Of a stretch of DNA of 48,948 bases, positions 31,071 to 40,504 are shown in pieces. This stretch comes from an uncultured Bacteroidales bacterium (GTDB taxonomy: Bacteria > Bacteroidota > Bacteroidia > Bacteroidales > F082), in contig CAJOEZ010000026.1 in the NCBI GenBank assembly GCA_905233685.1, forward strand, positions 1 to 48,948, written 5' to 3'. Position 1 is the stretch's first letter, and each line of letters begins with the position of its first letter. Position numbers and translations under genes: made by a program. The notes beneath the pieces were generated by a model. That model was not told the DNA's origin and ran no database searches. It saw only the letters and a program-made list of their open reading frames with translations.

Positions 31071-32008
31071 TTGTGCTCGGCAAGGTATCTTTCCACCTCA
31101 ATTCCAGCCATAGCACCCGTTCCGGCGGCCACGATGGCTTGACGATAGATGCGGTCTTGGCAGTCGCCACAAGCGAAGATACCCTCCACATTGGTGGCTG
31201 TCGACTTCGGCTTGGTGATGATGTAGCCGTCTTCGTCCATGTCGAGGATGCCATTGAACGGCGCGGTGTTGGGGGTGTGTCCGATGGCTTCGAAGAAGCC
31301 GTCCACATAGATGGTACGCTCTTCTTTGGTGTCGCTGTGGTAAAGCACGGCACCCTTCAGTTTCTTCATGAAGCCTTGTTGCTCGCCGAAGAGTTCCTTG
31401 GTCTGGTGTTTCCACAAAACCTCGATGTTGGGCGTGTTCAAGACGCGGTGCTGCATGGCCTTGGAAGCGCGGAGCACGTCACGGCGGACGATGAGATAAA
31501 CCTTGTTGCAGAGTTTGGCCAAATAGGTGGCGTCCTCGCAGGCCGTGTCGCCGCCGCCCACGACTGCGACATCCTTGCCTTTATAAAAGAAGCCGTCGCA
31601 GGTAGCACAAGCCGACACGCCGCCGCCCTTGAATTCCTCCTCGGTGGGCAAGCCGAGATAACGCGCTGCCGCACCCGTGGAGACGATGATGCTGTCGGCC
31701 AAAAGTTCGCCGTCGTATTCCGTTGTCACTTTGAAGGGGCGTTGGCTGACATCAATGCTTGTGACTTCGCCCTCACGGATTTCTGCACCGAAGCGCAAGG
31801 CCTGCTGACGGATTTCCTCCATCATCTCAGGGCCGGTGATGCCGTTCGGATAGCCTGGGAAGTTCTCGATTTCGGTGGTTTGGGTGAGCTGCCCGCCGGG
31901 TTGCATACCTTCATAAACGACGGTTTTCACGTCGGCGCGGCAGGTGTAAATGGCGGCAGTGTAGCCCGCTGGGCCTGAGCCAATTATCAGACATTCAATG
32001 TGTTCCAT
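31067..32008 (-). CDS. trxB: Thioredoxin reductase
   Basis: An FAD enzyme that transfers electrons from NADPH to thioredoxin. The FAD-binding GSGPAGYTAAIY is at 11-22, the redox-active CATC is at 134-137, the NADPH-binding VVGGGDTACEDA follows, and the second FAD motif is GIFACGDC near 278-285. It is 313 residues, the normal length. It is the first gene of a two-gene operon with the GSCFA protein and lies divergent from tRNA-Pro. Confidence 0.95.
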   Translation of the reverse strand: MEHIECLIIGSGPAGYTAAIYTCRADVKTVVYEGMQPGGQLTQTTEIENFPGYPNGITGPEMMEEIRQQALRFGAEIREGEVTSIDVSQRPFKVTTEYDGELLADSIIVSTGAAARYLGLPTEEEFKGGGVSACATCDGFFYKGKDVAVVGGGDTACEDATYLAKLCNKVYLIVRRDVLRASKAMQHRVLNTPNIEVLWKHQTKELFGEQQGFMKKLKGAVLYHSDTKEERTIYVDGFFEAIGHTPNTAPFNGILDMDEDGYIITKPKSTATNVEGIFACGDCQDRIYRQAIVAAGTGAMAGIEVERYLAEHK

Positions 32009-32056
32009 TTGATTCAGTTTAAAGTTTAGAGTGATTAGTTAGAAGTTATTTTCGTG

Positions 32057-32064
32057 CAAAGATA
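32057..32064 (-). promoter_or_regulatory. -7 promoter box of trxB
   Basis: CAAAGATA on the plus strand reads TATCTTTG toward trxB, 49 bp before its ATG at 32008. It is back to back with the tRNA-Pro promoter 50 bp away. Confidence 0.55.
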
Positions 32065-32084
32065 AAAAAATTCGCCCAAAATGA

Positions 32085-32114
32085 TTGTCAATTCAAAAAA
32101 CATTCCTAATTTTG
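32085..32114 (+). promoter_or_regulatory. Promoter of tRNA-Pro
   Basis: TTG at 32085-32087 and TAATTTTG at 32107-32114 are separated by 19 bp, matching the Bacteroidota consensus. The tRNA begins about 60 bp further on, leaving a short 5' leader to be removed. Confidence 0.65.
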
Positions 32115-32175
32115 CAGCCGCAAATCGCAAGATTAGCTGCGCTGAATCGGAGATTTCAACGCAGTTAAATGCAAT

Positions 32176-32249
32176 CGGGGTGTGGTGCAGTTGGCTAGCA
32201 TTCTTGCATGGGGTGCAAGCGGTCGCCCGTTCGAGTCGGGCCACTCCGA
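32176..32249 (+). tRNA. tRNA-Pro (anticodon GGG)
   Basis: The 74-nt sequence folds as a full cloverleaf. The acceptor CGGGGTG pairs with CACTCCG (one G-U), the anticodon stem CTTGC/GCAAG encloses ATGGGGT with GGG at positions 34-36, and the T arm contains GTTCGAGTC. Discriminator base A; CCA is not encoded. It reads CCC and CCU codons. It is followed directly by a strong terminator. Confidence 0.95.
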
Positions 32250-32250
32250 C

Positions 32251-32283
32251 AAAAGAGCAGCTGAGAAATTGGCTGCTCTTTTT
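32251..32283 (+). terminator. Terminator of tRNA-Pro
   Basis: AAAAGAGCAGC and GCTGCTCTTTT form a perfect 11-bp stem around a 10-nt loop, with T-residues at the 3' end. It starts 1 nt after the discriminator base, so it may also shape the tRNA precursor. Confidence 0.85.
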
Positions 32284-32348
32284 GCGTTTGTCTTGTATGA
32301 CTTATTCTAACAAATGGAAGCCCCCAACAAACCAATTAGGACAAAAAA

Positions 32349-32381
32349 ATCCCCCAACGTGTTTGTCAACAAGTTAGGGGA
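32349..32381 (-). terminator. Terminator of tRNA-Gln
   Basis: On the minus strand CCCCTAAC pairs with GTTGGGG (one bulge) and is followed by ATTTTTTT. It lies 7 nt after the 3' end of tRNA-Gln. The remaining sequence between the two tRNA units (32284-32348) shows nothing recognisable. Confidence 0.65.
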
Positions 32382-32387
32382 GGGAAG

Positions 32388-32458
32388 TTGTCCAACCAGG
32401 ATTCGAACCTAGACTAACTGATCCAGAGTCAGTTGTGCTGCCATTACACCATTGGACA
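32388..32458 (-). tRNA. tRNA-Gln (anticodon CTG)
   Basis: Read on the minus strand, the acceptor TGTCCAA pairs with TTGGACA, the anticodon stem ACTGA/TCAGT encloses CTCTGGA with CTG at 34-36, and the T arm is GGTTCGAATCC. It is 71 nt, discriminator A, no encoded CCA. CTG reads only CAG, so another tRNA-Gln (TTG) should exist elsewhere. The gene for its synthetase, glnS, lies directly upstream on the same strand. Confidence 0.95.
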
Positions 32459-32472
32459 TCTGATTGAGGCTG

Positions 32473-32480
32473 CAAAAATA
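32473..32480 (-). promoter_or_regulatory. -7 promoter box of tRNA-Gln
   Basis: CAAAAATA on the plus strand reads TATTTTTG toward the tRNA, 15 bp before its first base. It suggests the tRNA has its own promoter downstream of the palindrome that follows glnS. Confidence 0.6.
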
Positions 32481-32530
32481 CGCTTTTTTTGAATGCCGCA
32501 AGAAAAAAAATGAGATTTTTTTTGCCGTTT

Positions 32531-32562
32531 TTGTAGAGACGCACCGTGGCGCGTCTCTACAA
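32531..32562. repeat. Palindrome TTGTAGAGACGC...GCGTCTCTACAA, copy 2
   Basis: Perfect 12-bp arms with an 8-nt centre (ACCGTGGC). It lies 10 bp after the glnS stop codon and before the tRNA-Gln promoter, the same 3'-end position as copy 1 after glnA. It could end or stabilise glnS transcripts. Confidence 0.8.
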
Positions 32563-32571
32563 TGGCATTTT

Positions 32572-34275
<1,704 letters not shown>

Positions 34276-34299
34276 AATCGTCGAAATTGAATTAAGGCG

Positions 34300-34307
34300 C
34301 AAAAATA
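34300..34307 (-). promoter_or_regulatory. -7 promoter box of glnS
   Basis: CAAAAATA on the plus strand reads TATTTTTG in the glnS direction, 25 bp before the ATG at 34275, confirming the shorter start. Confidence 0.6.
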
Positions 34308-34330
34308 GGCAAATCTTTTGAGAGATTTTG

Positions 34331-34338
34331 TAATTTTG
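34331..34338 (+). promoter_or_regulatory. -7 promoter box of the AraC-type regulator
   Basis: TAATTTTG followed by C matches TAnnTTTG and lies 43 bp before the ATG at 34382. It is divergent from the glnS promoter, 24 bp away. Confidence 0.55.
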
Positions 34339-34381
34339 CAGAAATTTTGGCGAGGCTAAGTAATCAAATTGAACAACCGCT

Positions 34382-35509
34382 ATGGATCGACGACTCGTAC
34401 TTGAGGATACACTTTTTATCATGCTCTATGCTGGGGTGACAATGGCCGCGCTTATTGCTTGTTGTTATCTGCTCTTCCGGCGCGGCAATGCATTTGCGCC
34501 TGAGGTCACGTCGCCCGTGCGCCTGCGCCGTTGGGCTGCGGCTTTCCTTGCCACAATGGTCTTGTGCCATTTGTGGTGGATGTCGTTACCCTATTATATC
34601 TTGATTGACAATCAACTCGCAGGTGAAGCCATTTGCATGGGGCTTGACTGTGTGTTTCTTTTTCCTGCGATGACGGTCATGTTACTCACGATGTTGCAAG
34701 ACCGTCGGCGACCTCATTGGATTGTCGCCATAATGATAATGCCCGTCGTGGTTGCTTTGGCGGTATGGGTTGCACGCCCCGACGACACTATAGAACAGTT
34801 GATGCCCGTATTGCTCGTGGCAGCATATATACTCTTTGCCTTGTATTTGGCATTTTTTATATACATGATATTTGCCGTTAGGCAATACGGAAAATGGCTG
34901 CGAGACAACTATGCCGACTTGGAACACAAGGAGGTATGGCAAAGCATCGTGCTATTGGTCGTCTTCATACTGGTGATATTCGCCTATTGGTTCGATAATT
35001 ACAACAAGACTTTAGAGTATCTTATACAGCTAATTATTTTCATCATTATCGGTCTCTTGTTGTGGCGAGTGGAGACGCTTCAACAATTGGATGGCATGAC
35101 AGCCCAGGACGCAGACACAGCAGAAATGCAGGTGGAGCCAGGAGAAGTTGCACCATCGACCCTTTCTTCCGGCATTGGGCAACTGCTTGAGCGGCGTTGC
35201 GAGGACGCACAGCTTTACTTGCAGCACGACCTCACCCTTTCCCAACTCTCTCAAACCATAGGTACCAACCACTATTACCTCAGCCAGTATTTTGCCCAGC
35301 AAGGGCTGACCTACAACACTTACATCAACGACTTGCGCATCCGCCATTTCATCAATCTTTACCATGAAGCCGTTGCTGCCCAGCGTGCTTTCACCGCCCA
35401 ACAGTTAGCCCACGAAAGCGGTTTTCGGAGTTATAGTACATTCGGCGCCGCCTTCAAACAACGCATGGGACAGACCGTGACTGCTTGGATGCGCGAACAA
35501 AAGGTGTAG
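34382..35509 (+). CDS. Membrane-anchored AraC-family transcription regulator
   Basis: The N-terminal half has six to seven membrane segments between about residues 10 and 235 (first segment LFIMLYAGVTMAALIACCYLL; last QLIIFIIIGLLLW). The C-terminal part (about 270-375) is an AraC-type double helix-turn-helix: LTLSQLSQTIGTNHYYLSQYF is helix-turn-helix 1, and FTAQQLAHESGFRSYSTFGAAFKQ is helix-turn-helix 2. Such proteins are thought to sense envelope signals and act on DNA at the membrane. It lies directly upstream of the glycan cluster, in the same direction, and a 131-bp repeated promoter module separates them, so the cluster promoter is a plausible target (inference). No terminator of high quality was seen after it. 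Confidence 0.88.
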   Translation: MDRRLVLEDTLFIMLYAGVTMAALIACCYLLFRRGNAFAPEVTSPVRLRRWAAAFLATMVLCHLWWMSLPYYILIDNQLAGEAICMGLDCVFLFPAMTVMLLTMLQDRRRPHWIVAIMIMPVVVALAVWVARPDDTIEQLMPVLLVAAYILFALYLAFFIYMIFAVRQYGKWLRDNYADLEHKEVWQSIVLLVVFILVIFAYWFDNYNKTLEYLIQLIIFIIIGLLLWRVETLQQLDGMTAQDADTAEMQVEPGEVAPSTLSSGIGQLLERRCEDAQLYLQHDLTLSQLSQTIGTNHYYLSQYFAQQGLTYNTYINDLRIRHFINLYHEAVAAQRAFTAQQLAHESGFRSYSTFGAAFKQRMGQTVTAWMREQKV

Positions 35510-35536
35510 AAAAACGGTCTTTTTTCTGGGTTTTAT

Positions 35537-35667
35537 TTTCAAAATCTGCAAAAACAGTTTCAGAATTTGCAATTTTTGTAGAATCTGCAACAATTGTATT
35601 GAGGATTGCAAAACATTCGATTTAAGGTTTTAGAGGCCGTTTTGATGCGGGAAAAAGATTATCTTTG
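35537..35667 (+). promoter_or_regulatory. Repeated promoter module, copy 1, upstream of the glycan cluster
   Basis: About 131 bp that match 48553-48683 without gaps, roughly 85% identical by eye; the first 30 bases are identical. Four TGCAA boxes start at 35545 (TCTGCAA), 35566 (TTTGCAA), 35584 (TCTGCAA) and 35605 (ATTGCAA), spaced 21, 18 and 21 bp. The module ends in a -7 box, TATCTTTG (35660-35667), 48 bp after the last box. No -33 element is shared by the two copies, which suggests activator-dependent use. In this copy the central dyad is imperfect. Confidence 0.75.
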
Positions 35668-35721
35668 CACTTTTTTATTATAAATTAAAAAATAGGAAAC
35701 CGTAAGAGAAAGGAAAAGTAG

Positions 35722-35729
35722 TACTTTTG
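35722..35729 (+). promoter_or_regulatory. Second -7 box before the flippase gene
   Basis: TACTTTTG followed by C matches TAnnTTTG, 21 bp before the ATG at 35751 and 55 bp downstream of the module's own -7 box. The cluster may have two start sites. Confidence 0.55.
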
Positions 35730-35750
35730 CAGCCAAACTAATTGCAACGT

Positions 35751-37244
35751 ATGAAGCAAGGATTACAACAAAAGGCAGTTAAGGGTGTGGTGTGGTCGGC
35801 ACTGCAGCGATACTCCACAATGCTGATACAGTTCGTTTCGGGTATCATTCTGGCGCGCTTGCTCACCCCTTATGATTATGGCTGTATAGGCATGTTAATG
35901 ATTTTCATGCTCTTGGCCGAGTCGTTCATTGACGGCGGCTTTGGTTCCGCCCTTATCCAAAAAAAGAACCCTACACAGACCGACTATTCGACGATTTTCT
36001 TTTGGAACATGGGGCTTTCGGGGGTGCTCTATGCTGTGCTTTTCCTTTCAGCTCCTGCCATTTCGAGGTTCTATGGCATCCCTCTTTTGAGTGACATCCT
36101 AAGGGTGCAGGGATTGGTTTTGTTCATCTATGGCTTTAATATCGTGCAACGCAATCAGTTGCAGAAGCAACTCAATTTCAAGCTTCTTTCCATCGTGACC
36201 ATATTGACGTCGCTTACGGCCTTGACGGTGACCATCATCATGGCCTATAAAGGTTTTGGGGTTTGGGCTTTAGTGGCGCAGAATATGCTGACGGCAGCCA
36301 TACCAGCCATCGTGTTTTGGTTTTATGTCAAGTGGCGTCCCCAGTGGGTTTTCTCGTGGCAGTCATTCCGTGAGCTGTTCAGCTTTGGCTTCTATATGTT
36401 CCTGACACATCTGTTAAACCAGTTTGGCCAACAGATACAGGGGCTGCTCATTGGCAGGTTCTATAATGCATCCACCATGGGCTACTATTCCAAGGCCAAT
36501 TCCACCGAGCGTCTTGCTTCAACCAGCATCTCGAAAGTGATGACGCAGGTGACTTATCCGCTTTATGCCGAGATTCAGGACGATAAGGTGGCGTTGGGAA
36601 ACATGATCAAGAAGATTACGATGACGGTCTCCTACGTCACTTTCCCGCTGATGTTTATCCTCCTGCTGTGTGCCAAGCCCTTGTTCATCCTGCTCTATTC
36701 CGACCGATGGGTCGACAGTGTGCCTTATTTTCAGGTGTTGTGCTTCGCCGGACTTGCCTATAGCTTGCAGTCGGTGAACTACCAGTCGGTGGCGGCCATC
36801 GGCAAGAGCAAGACGATGTTCGTGTGGACCTTTGTCAAACGGGCTGTGGGAATTGCCTTTGTTGTTGCAGGCTTGCTTCTCGATGGTATGCGAGGACTGT
36901 TGATAGGTATGGTGCTTAACGCATGGTTCTCTTATTTTGTCAATATTTGGCTCGTGTCGAAGCATATCGGATATTCCTGGCAACGCCAGCTCCTCGACAT
37001 CATGCCTGTCTTCATAACCTCCCTGTCTGCCGCTGCCCTGACCTACTTCCTCGGGAGGCTATGTTCCCTATCGCTTTATGCCGACGGAGCAATGAAGTTT
37101 GTCGTTTTTATGGTGCTGTATGTGGGATGGTCAGTACTGTTCCGTCCAGATGCATACCAGTATTTCTGTGTGGCAGTAAAACCGTTTTTCAAGAAAATCA
37201 AAGGTAAAATGAATAAAGGTAAAAAGAATAAGCAAAAAGAATAA
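35751..37244 (+). CDS. Polysaccharide flippase, MOP/Wzx superfamily
   Basis: Predicted to flip undecaprenyl-diphosphate-linked repeat units across the inner membrane. About 12-14 hydrophobic segments span the protein; GVVWSALQRYSTMLIQFVSG and LLTPYDYGCIGMLMIF near the start are typical of the polysaccharide-synthesis (TuaB/WzxC-like) branch of the family. A short basic tail (KKIKGKMNKGKKNKQKE) ends the protein. The ATG at 35751 is preferred over an in-frame TTG at 35742. It is 497 residues. It is the first gene of the cluster, and the next gene starts 3 bp after its stop codon. Confidence 0.92.
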   Translation: MKQGLQQKAVKGVVWSALQRYSTMLIQFVSGIILARLLTPYDYGCIGMLMIFMLLAESFIDGGFGSALIQKKNPTQTDYSTIFFWNMGLSGVLYAVLFLSAPAISRFYGIPLLSDILRVQGLVLFIYGFNIVQRNQLQKQLNFKLLSIVTILTSLTALTVTIIMAYKGFGVWALVAQNMLTAAIPAIVFWFYVKWRPQWVFSWQSFRELFSFGFYMFLTHLLNQFGQQIQGLLIGRFYNASTMGYYSKANSTERLASTSISKVMTQVTYPLYAEIQDDKVALGNMIKKITMTVSYVTFPLMFILLLCAKPLFILLYSDRWVDSVPYFQVLCFAGLAYSLQSVNYQSVAAIGKSKTMFVWTFVKRAVGIAFVVAGLLLDGMRGLLIGMVLNAWFSYFVNIWLVSKHIGYSWQRQLLDIMPVFITSLSAAALTYFLGRLCSLSLYADGAMKFVVFMVLYVGWSVLFRPDAYQYFCVAVKPFFKKIKGKMNKGKKNKQKE

Positions 37245-37247
37245 GCA

Positions 37248-37799
37248 ATGAGTATTGTAAAAGACATTAAAATCTGGCTGACGGACATTCTCTGTATCAG
37301 CAATTACGACCGCAAAGTGGAGCGTAAGTTCTGGAAGATGCGCCGCTTATATAAAAAAGGCGGATATATCAACCGTAAGCGTGCATTAAGGTTGGAGAAC
37401 AAACTGCAGGAGAAATACCAGCTGAAGATTTCTCGACGGGCTAAGATTGGCGAGAACTTTCAGATACGTCATCCTATGGGCATCAGGATTGGCCCAACGG
37501 CGGAGATAGGTGACAATTGTAAGGTCTATCCTTTTTTCGTTGCCATGGCTGCCGTCAAGAACGACCGGGAACTGATTGTCAACCATATTCGCCGCCACCC
37601 AAAAATAGGGAATGATTGCATGCTTTGTTCGAAGGCAACAGTCATAGGCCCCGTAACGATAGGAGATGACGTAATAATAGGTGCATGTGCTGTTGTCACA
37701 AAAGACGTTCCATCGCATAGCGTTGTGAAAGGCTTGAACCAGATACGTCCGAAAAGACCAGAAGAAATACCAGACAAATACAAACAGACAACAAAATGA
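37248..37799 (+). CDS. Hexapeptide-repeat acetyltransferase, serine O-acetyltransferase-like
   Basis: A left-handed beta-helix acyltransferase that would use acetyl-CoA. The hexapeptide part runs from about 65 to 165: IRHPMGIRIGPTAEIGDN, then HPKIGNDCMLCSKATVIGPVTIGDDVIIGACAVVTKDVPSH. The His in IRHP matches the catalytic position in CysE-like enzymes. The N terminus (1-60) is helical and basic, unlike full CysE, and the protein (183 residues) is shorter. In this cluster it more likely acetylates a sugar or serine destined for the glycan than feeds cysteine synthesis. It overlaps the next gene by 4 bp. Confidence 0.82.
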   Translation: MSIVKDIKIWLTDILCISNYDRKVERKFWKMRRLYKKGGYINRKRALRLENKLQEKYQLKISRRAKIGENFQIRHPMGIRIGPTAEIGDNCKVYPFFVAMAAVKNDRELIVNHIRRHPKIGNDCMLCSKATVIGPVTIGDDVIIGACAVVTKDVPSHSVVKGLNQIRPKRPEEIPDKYKQTTK

Positions 37800-38224
37800 A
37801 AAAGTACAAGATAGGGTATACGCAGGGAACATTCGATATGTTCCATATCGGTCACCTGAACCTCCTCCATCAGGCAAGCGAGTTGTGTGACTGCCTGATT
37901 GTCGGAGTGAATACCGACCAATTGGTGAGTGAGTATAAACACAAAGTGCCCGTTGTCAACGAGCAATACCGTGCGGCCATTGTCGCTGAGTTGCGCTGTG
38001 TGGACAGGGTGGTGCTGTGCGACACGCTGAGCAAGACTGAGGCCTGGCAACAGCTGCACTTTGATGCCGTGTTCATCGGCAGCGACTGGAAAGGCAACGA
38101 GCGCTGGAAACAAACGGAACTCGACCTGAAGCCGTTTGGGGCCGAAGTAGTGTATCTACAACATACCGATGGAGTGAGTTCCTCACTTCTTCGGGAAAAA
38201 GAAGACAAGAAGATAATAGACTGA
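37796..38224 (+). CDS. TagD-like cytidylyltransferase (CDP-glycerol synthesis)
   Basis: Makes an activated CDP-alcohol, most likely CDP-glycerol from glycerol 3-phosphate and CTP. GTFDMFHIGHLNLL contains the HxGH nucleotide-binding motif at 17-20, RYCxVDRVV-like sequence follows near 65-75, and HTDGVSSSLLREK near the end corresponds to the RTEGVSTT motif of the family. It is 142 residues, against about 130 for TagD. It sits directly upstream of a glycerophosphotransferase gene, which supports CDP-glycerol; a related CDP-alcohol (such as CDP-ribitol or CDP-ethanolamine) cannot be excluded. Confidence 0.9.
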   Translation: MKKYKIGYTQGTFDMFHIGHLNLLHQASELCDCLIVGVNTDQLVSEYKHKVPVVNEQYRAAIVAELRCVDRVVLCDTLSKTEAWQQLHFDAVFIGSDWKGNERWKQTELDLKPFGAEVVYLQHTDGVSSSLLREKEDKKIID

Positions 38225-38227
38225 AAC

Positions 38228-39376
38228 ATGAAGATTACCACCATCATCAAAAAATGGGTCAGGAAGACCTACATGTACCTGTGTTACCTCACGCGCTCAC
38301 GTAAGGAGAAGAGCGTCTTCTTCGCCTCGTTCCGTGGCCAGTACTCCGACAATCCCCGTGCCATTAGCGAGTGCCTGCATGAAATGGCACCCGACGTGAA
38401 GATTGTTTGGCTCGTGAAGTCCCAGTTCAGGAAATACGTGCCCGACTATGTCACAGTTGTTCCGCCAACACCCCGATTGGCACTGAAAGCTCAGGCACAG
38501 GCCAGCGTGTGGGTGCTGAACTATACTTACCGAAAGCATCTTGGCGTTTATAAGGGTCGCGACAACTTCTATATTCAGACTTGGCATGGCGACAGAGGGG
38601 TCAAGGCCATTGGCTACCTCACGGGTCAAGGCAGCAAGAACGACATTGATGGTCATAACATGTCGGATTGTAATCTGTTTATTGCCGCCTCAGACTATGG
38701 GGTGAGAAAAGCACAGCAAGGGCTGAGGTATGAAGGCGAAATGATGGTGGAAGGAATGCCTCGCAACGACAAGTTGGTGAACATCAGCAATTATGGTAGT
38801 GAGGCAGACAAGGTGAGAAAGGCTTTGGGAATTGGTAATGACGTGAAAGTCGTTTTGTATGCGCCGACTTTCAGAGACGAGGAGCGAACCTTGCAGTGCG
38901 CTATAGATATCGGACAAACTTTGGAAAGCTTAGAGGCAAATGGTGAAAAATGGATGTGCTTGGTACGCTCACATTCGCTTACCAAAAAGATTTCGATGGG
39001 CTCTGACAGCGCCGCATATCTTGATGTGTCATCCTATCCGGATATGGCCGACTTATTACTTATTGCCGACCTGTTGTTGACCGACTATTCCAGTTGCGCT
39101 GGTGATTTCCTCCTTACAGAGAAGCCTGTTGTCTTGGTGCATTTCGACAAGGAGGAGTATTTGTCAAAAGCACGGTCATTATGGATCAATCCTGTTGAGG
39201 CCGGCTATTTGGTTGCTAAGGATCAGACAGAATTAAACACGATTCTTTCTCATCTTTATACCTACGACCACAAAGCGATAGCAAATAAGATAAACAAGTT
39301 CTATGGTACAAAAGAATCCGGAAAATCTTCGGAAGCTGTGGCTAAAAGAATTATCCAAGAGCTAAAACAACAATAG
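38228..39376 (+). CDS. TagB/TagF-like CDP-glycerol glycerophosphotransferase
   Basis: Predicted to transfer glycerol phosphate (or another alcohol phosphate) from its CDP form to a glycan or lipid-linked acceptor at the inner membrane. Family marks are FYIQTWHGDRGVKAIGY (the QxWHG..K block) near 113-128, VVLYAPTFRDE near 215 and LLLTDYSSCAGDFLL near 278-292. The basic, aromatic N terminus fits peripheral membrane binding. It is 382 residues, the TagB-like length, without the N-terminal glycosyltransferase of longer TagF-type fusions. It follows the TagD-like gene after 3 bp and precedes the polymerase. Confidence 0.92.
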   Translation: MKITTIIKKWVRKTYMYLCYLTRSRKEKSVFFASFRGQYSDNPRAISECLHEMAPDVKIVWLVKSQFRKYVPDYVTVVPPTPRLALKAQAQASVWVLNYTYRKHLGVYKGRDNFYIQTWHGDRGVKAIGYLTGQGSKNDIDGHNMSDCNLFIAASDYGVRKAQQGLRYEGEMMVEGMPRNDKLVNISNYGSEADKVRKALGIGNDVKVVLYAPTFRDEERTLQCAIDIGQTLESLEANGEKWMCLVRSHSLTKKISMGSDSAAYLDVSSYPDMADLLLIADLLLTDYSSCAGDFLLTEKPVVLVHFDKEEYLSKARSLWINPVEAGYLVAKDQTELNTILSHLYTYDHKAIANKINKFYGTKESGKSSEAVAKRIIQELKQQ

Positions 39377-39383
39377 CCCCCCA

Positions 39384-40493
39384 ATGAAGCTGGTATACAA
39401 TTTTGATGGAAGTACAATGCCCTCGTGGATGCCGCTATTGTTTTGGCTGCTCTATGTGGTTGTTTTTGTCTATGCCTTCAAAAAGACCATGCTGTCATGG
39501 TATCAGAACCAGCGTTCTAAGGATGTCAACTGGCTGTTCGCCATCTATTTTACATTGTTTGCTGTTTTCTATTGCATCAACGATGATTATTTTCAGTATC
39601 GCAATTGGATTTATGTGAGAGACTTCAGCGTCTGGGGTAAAGAGAAGTTTTATATATTTGTTGTACTCTTTTGCCAGAGTTTGCATTTCGACTATCCTTA
39701 TGAGGTGTTCCGCTTCATCGTATGGGGAGGGGCCATTTTTATAGTTTATTATATATTCCGAAAGTATCGGGGGCTGCTGATGCCAGGCTTGGCTTTGCTG
39801 TTCCTATTTGTATTCCATGCCGGTACTTTTTGCTATGCCCGTGCTTCTTTGGCAATGGCGGTTTATTTTTTGGGAATCGCCATCTATTTTTGTTACAAAA
39901 GGTTGTCTTTGAGAATCTTAGGGATTGTTGTGGCGATATCATCCTACTTTTTTCACCACGAGATGATCATAGGCATTGCTGTATTGCCCTGTCTCTTCTT
40001 TCCTTTCGAAAGAAAAGGCATGTCTTATCTATCAGCATTTTGGCTAATTATTGTGATTGTTGTTCTTTCATTTTTCAGTTCTAATGCGCAGTTTTTGGAT
40101 TCAATTTTTGATAATGATGAACTCTCTTCAAAGATAGAAAACTTTAACGAGAAAGGCCAAGGAGCGTTCCGGCTTAGTACTTTGGTTAATTACCTCAAAT
40201 TCTTTTATCCGTTTTATCTGGTTACGAAATACTTTTGGAAGAATAATATTCCCCGTTCTGTCGCCGGAATGTATCGGATTACGTATGGAATCTTGATGGC
40301 TTCTGTGGCTTTTATGGTTGTGTCAGGAGTAAGAACTGTGTATACCTATCGTGTTTTATATATTTCGATGATTCCAATGACACTCCTGATAGGCTACGGA
40401 TATAACAACGGCCATTTCAAAAAGACGCAGTTCTTGATTATGTTGATACTTGCCCTGCTGTCTAACAGTATACGATTTATTAATGCCCAATAA
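39384..40493 (+). CDS. EpsG-family membrane protein, probable glycan polymerase (Wzy-type)
   Basis: Predicted to polymerise repeat units on the periplasmic side. About ten membrane segments are visible. The arrangement YCINDDYFQYRNWIYV near 60-75 and the later HEMIIGIAVLPCLFF (with SSYFFHH just before) match the EpsG group, which has acidic and His residues in periplasmic loops. It is 369 residues. The gene is clearly more AT-rich than its neighbours and codes many Phe and Tyr residues, a common feature of polymerase genes that vary between strains. No other polymerase candidate exists in the cluster, which supports the role. Confidence 0.8.
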   Translation: MKLVYNFDGSTMPSWMPLLFWLLYVVVFVYAFKKTMLSWYQNQRSKDVNWLFAIYFTLFAVFYCINDDYFQYRNWIYVRDFSVWGKEKFYIFVVLFCQSLHFDYPYEVFRFIVWGGAIFIVYYIFRKYRGLLMPGLALLFLFVFHAGTFCYARASLAMAVYFLGIAIYFCYKRLSLRILGIVVAISSYFFHHEMIIGIAVLPCLFFPFERKGMSYLSAFWLIIVIVVLSFFSSNAQFLDSIFDNDELSSKIENFNEKGQGAFRLSTLVNYLKFFYPFYLVTKYFWKNNIPRSVAGMYRITYGILMASVAFMVVSGVRTVYTYRVLYISMIPMTLLIGYGYNNGHFKKTQFLIMLILALLSNSIRFINAQ

Positions 40494-40504
40494 TTGAAGA
40501 TAAT

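Noticed and set aside
31073..31978. Long plus-strand reading frame of about 300 codons opposite trxB
   Set aside because: It is exactly antisense to a certain thioredoxin reductase gene; its product is repetitive in composition with no family motif. It arises from the codon bias of the trxB strand.
34276..34422. 49-codon N-terminal extension of glnS
   Set aside because: The stretch contains the glnS -7 box and the divergent promoter of the regulator; the start at 34275 gives the normal length.
35545..35611. Regular TGCAA boxes considered as a CRISPR-like array
   Set aside because: Repeats are only 5-7 bp, spacing is 18-21 bp start to start, there are just four, and they end at a promoter. 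This is an operator pattern, not CRISPR. No array was seen elsewhere.
35510..35750. Invertible promoter of the Bacteroides capsule type
   Set aside because: No pair of inverted repeats flanks the promoter, no site-specific recombinase is nearby, and no UpxY/UpxZ antiterminator genes precede the flippase.
37248..37799. cysE for cysteine synthesis
   Set aside because: It is shorter than CysE, has a different N-terminal domain and lies within a glycan operon; a glycan-related acetyltransferase is more likely.
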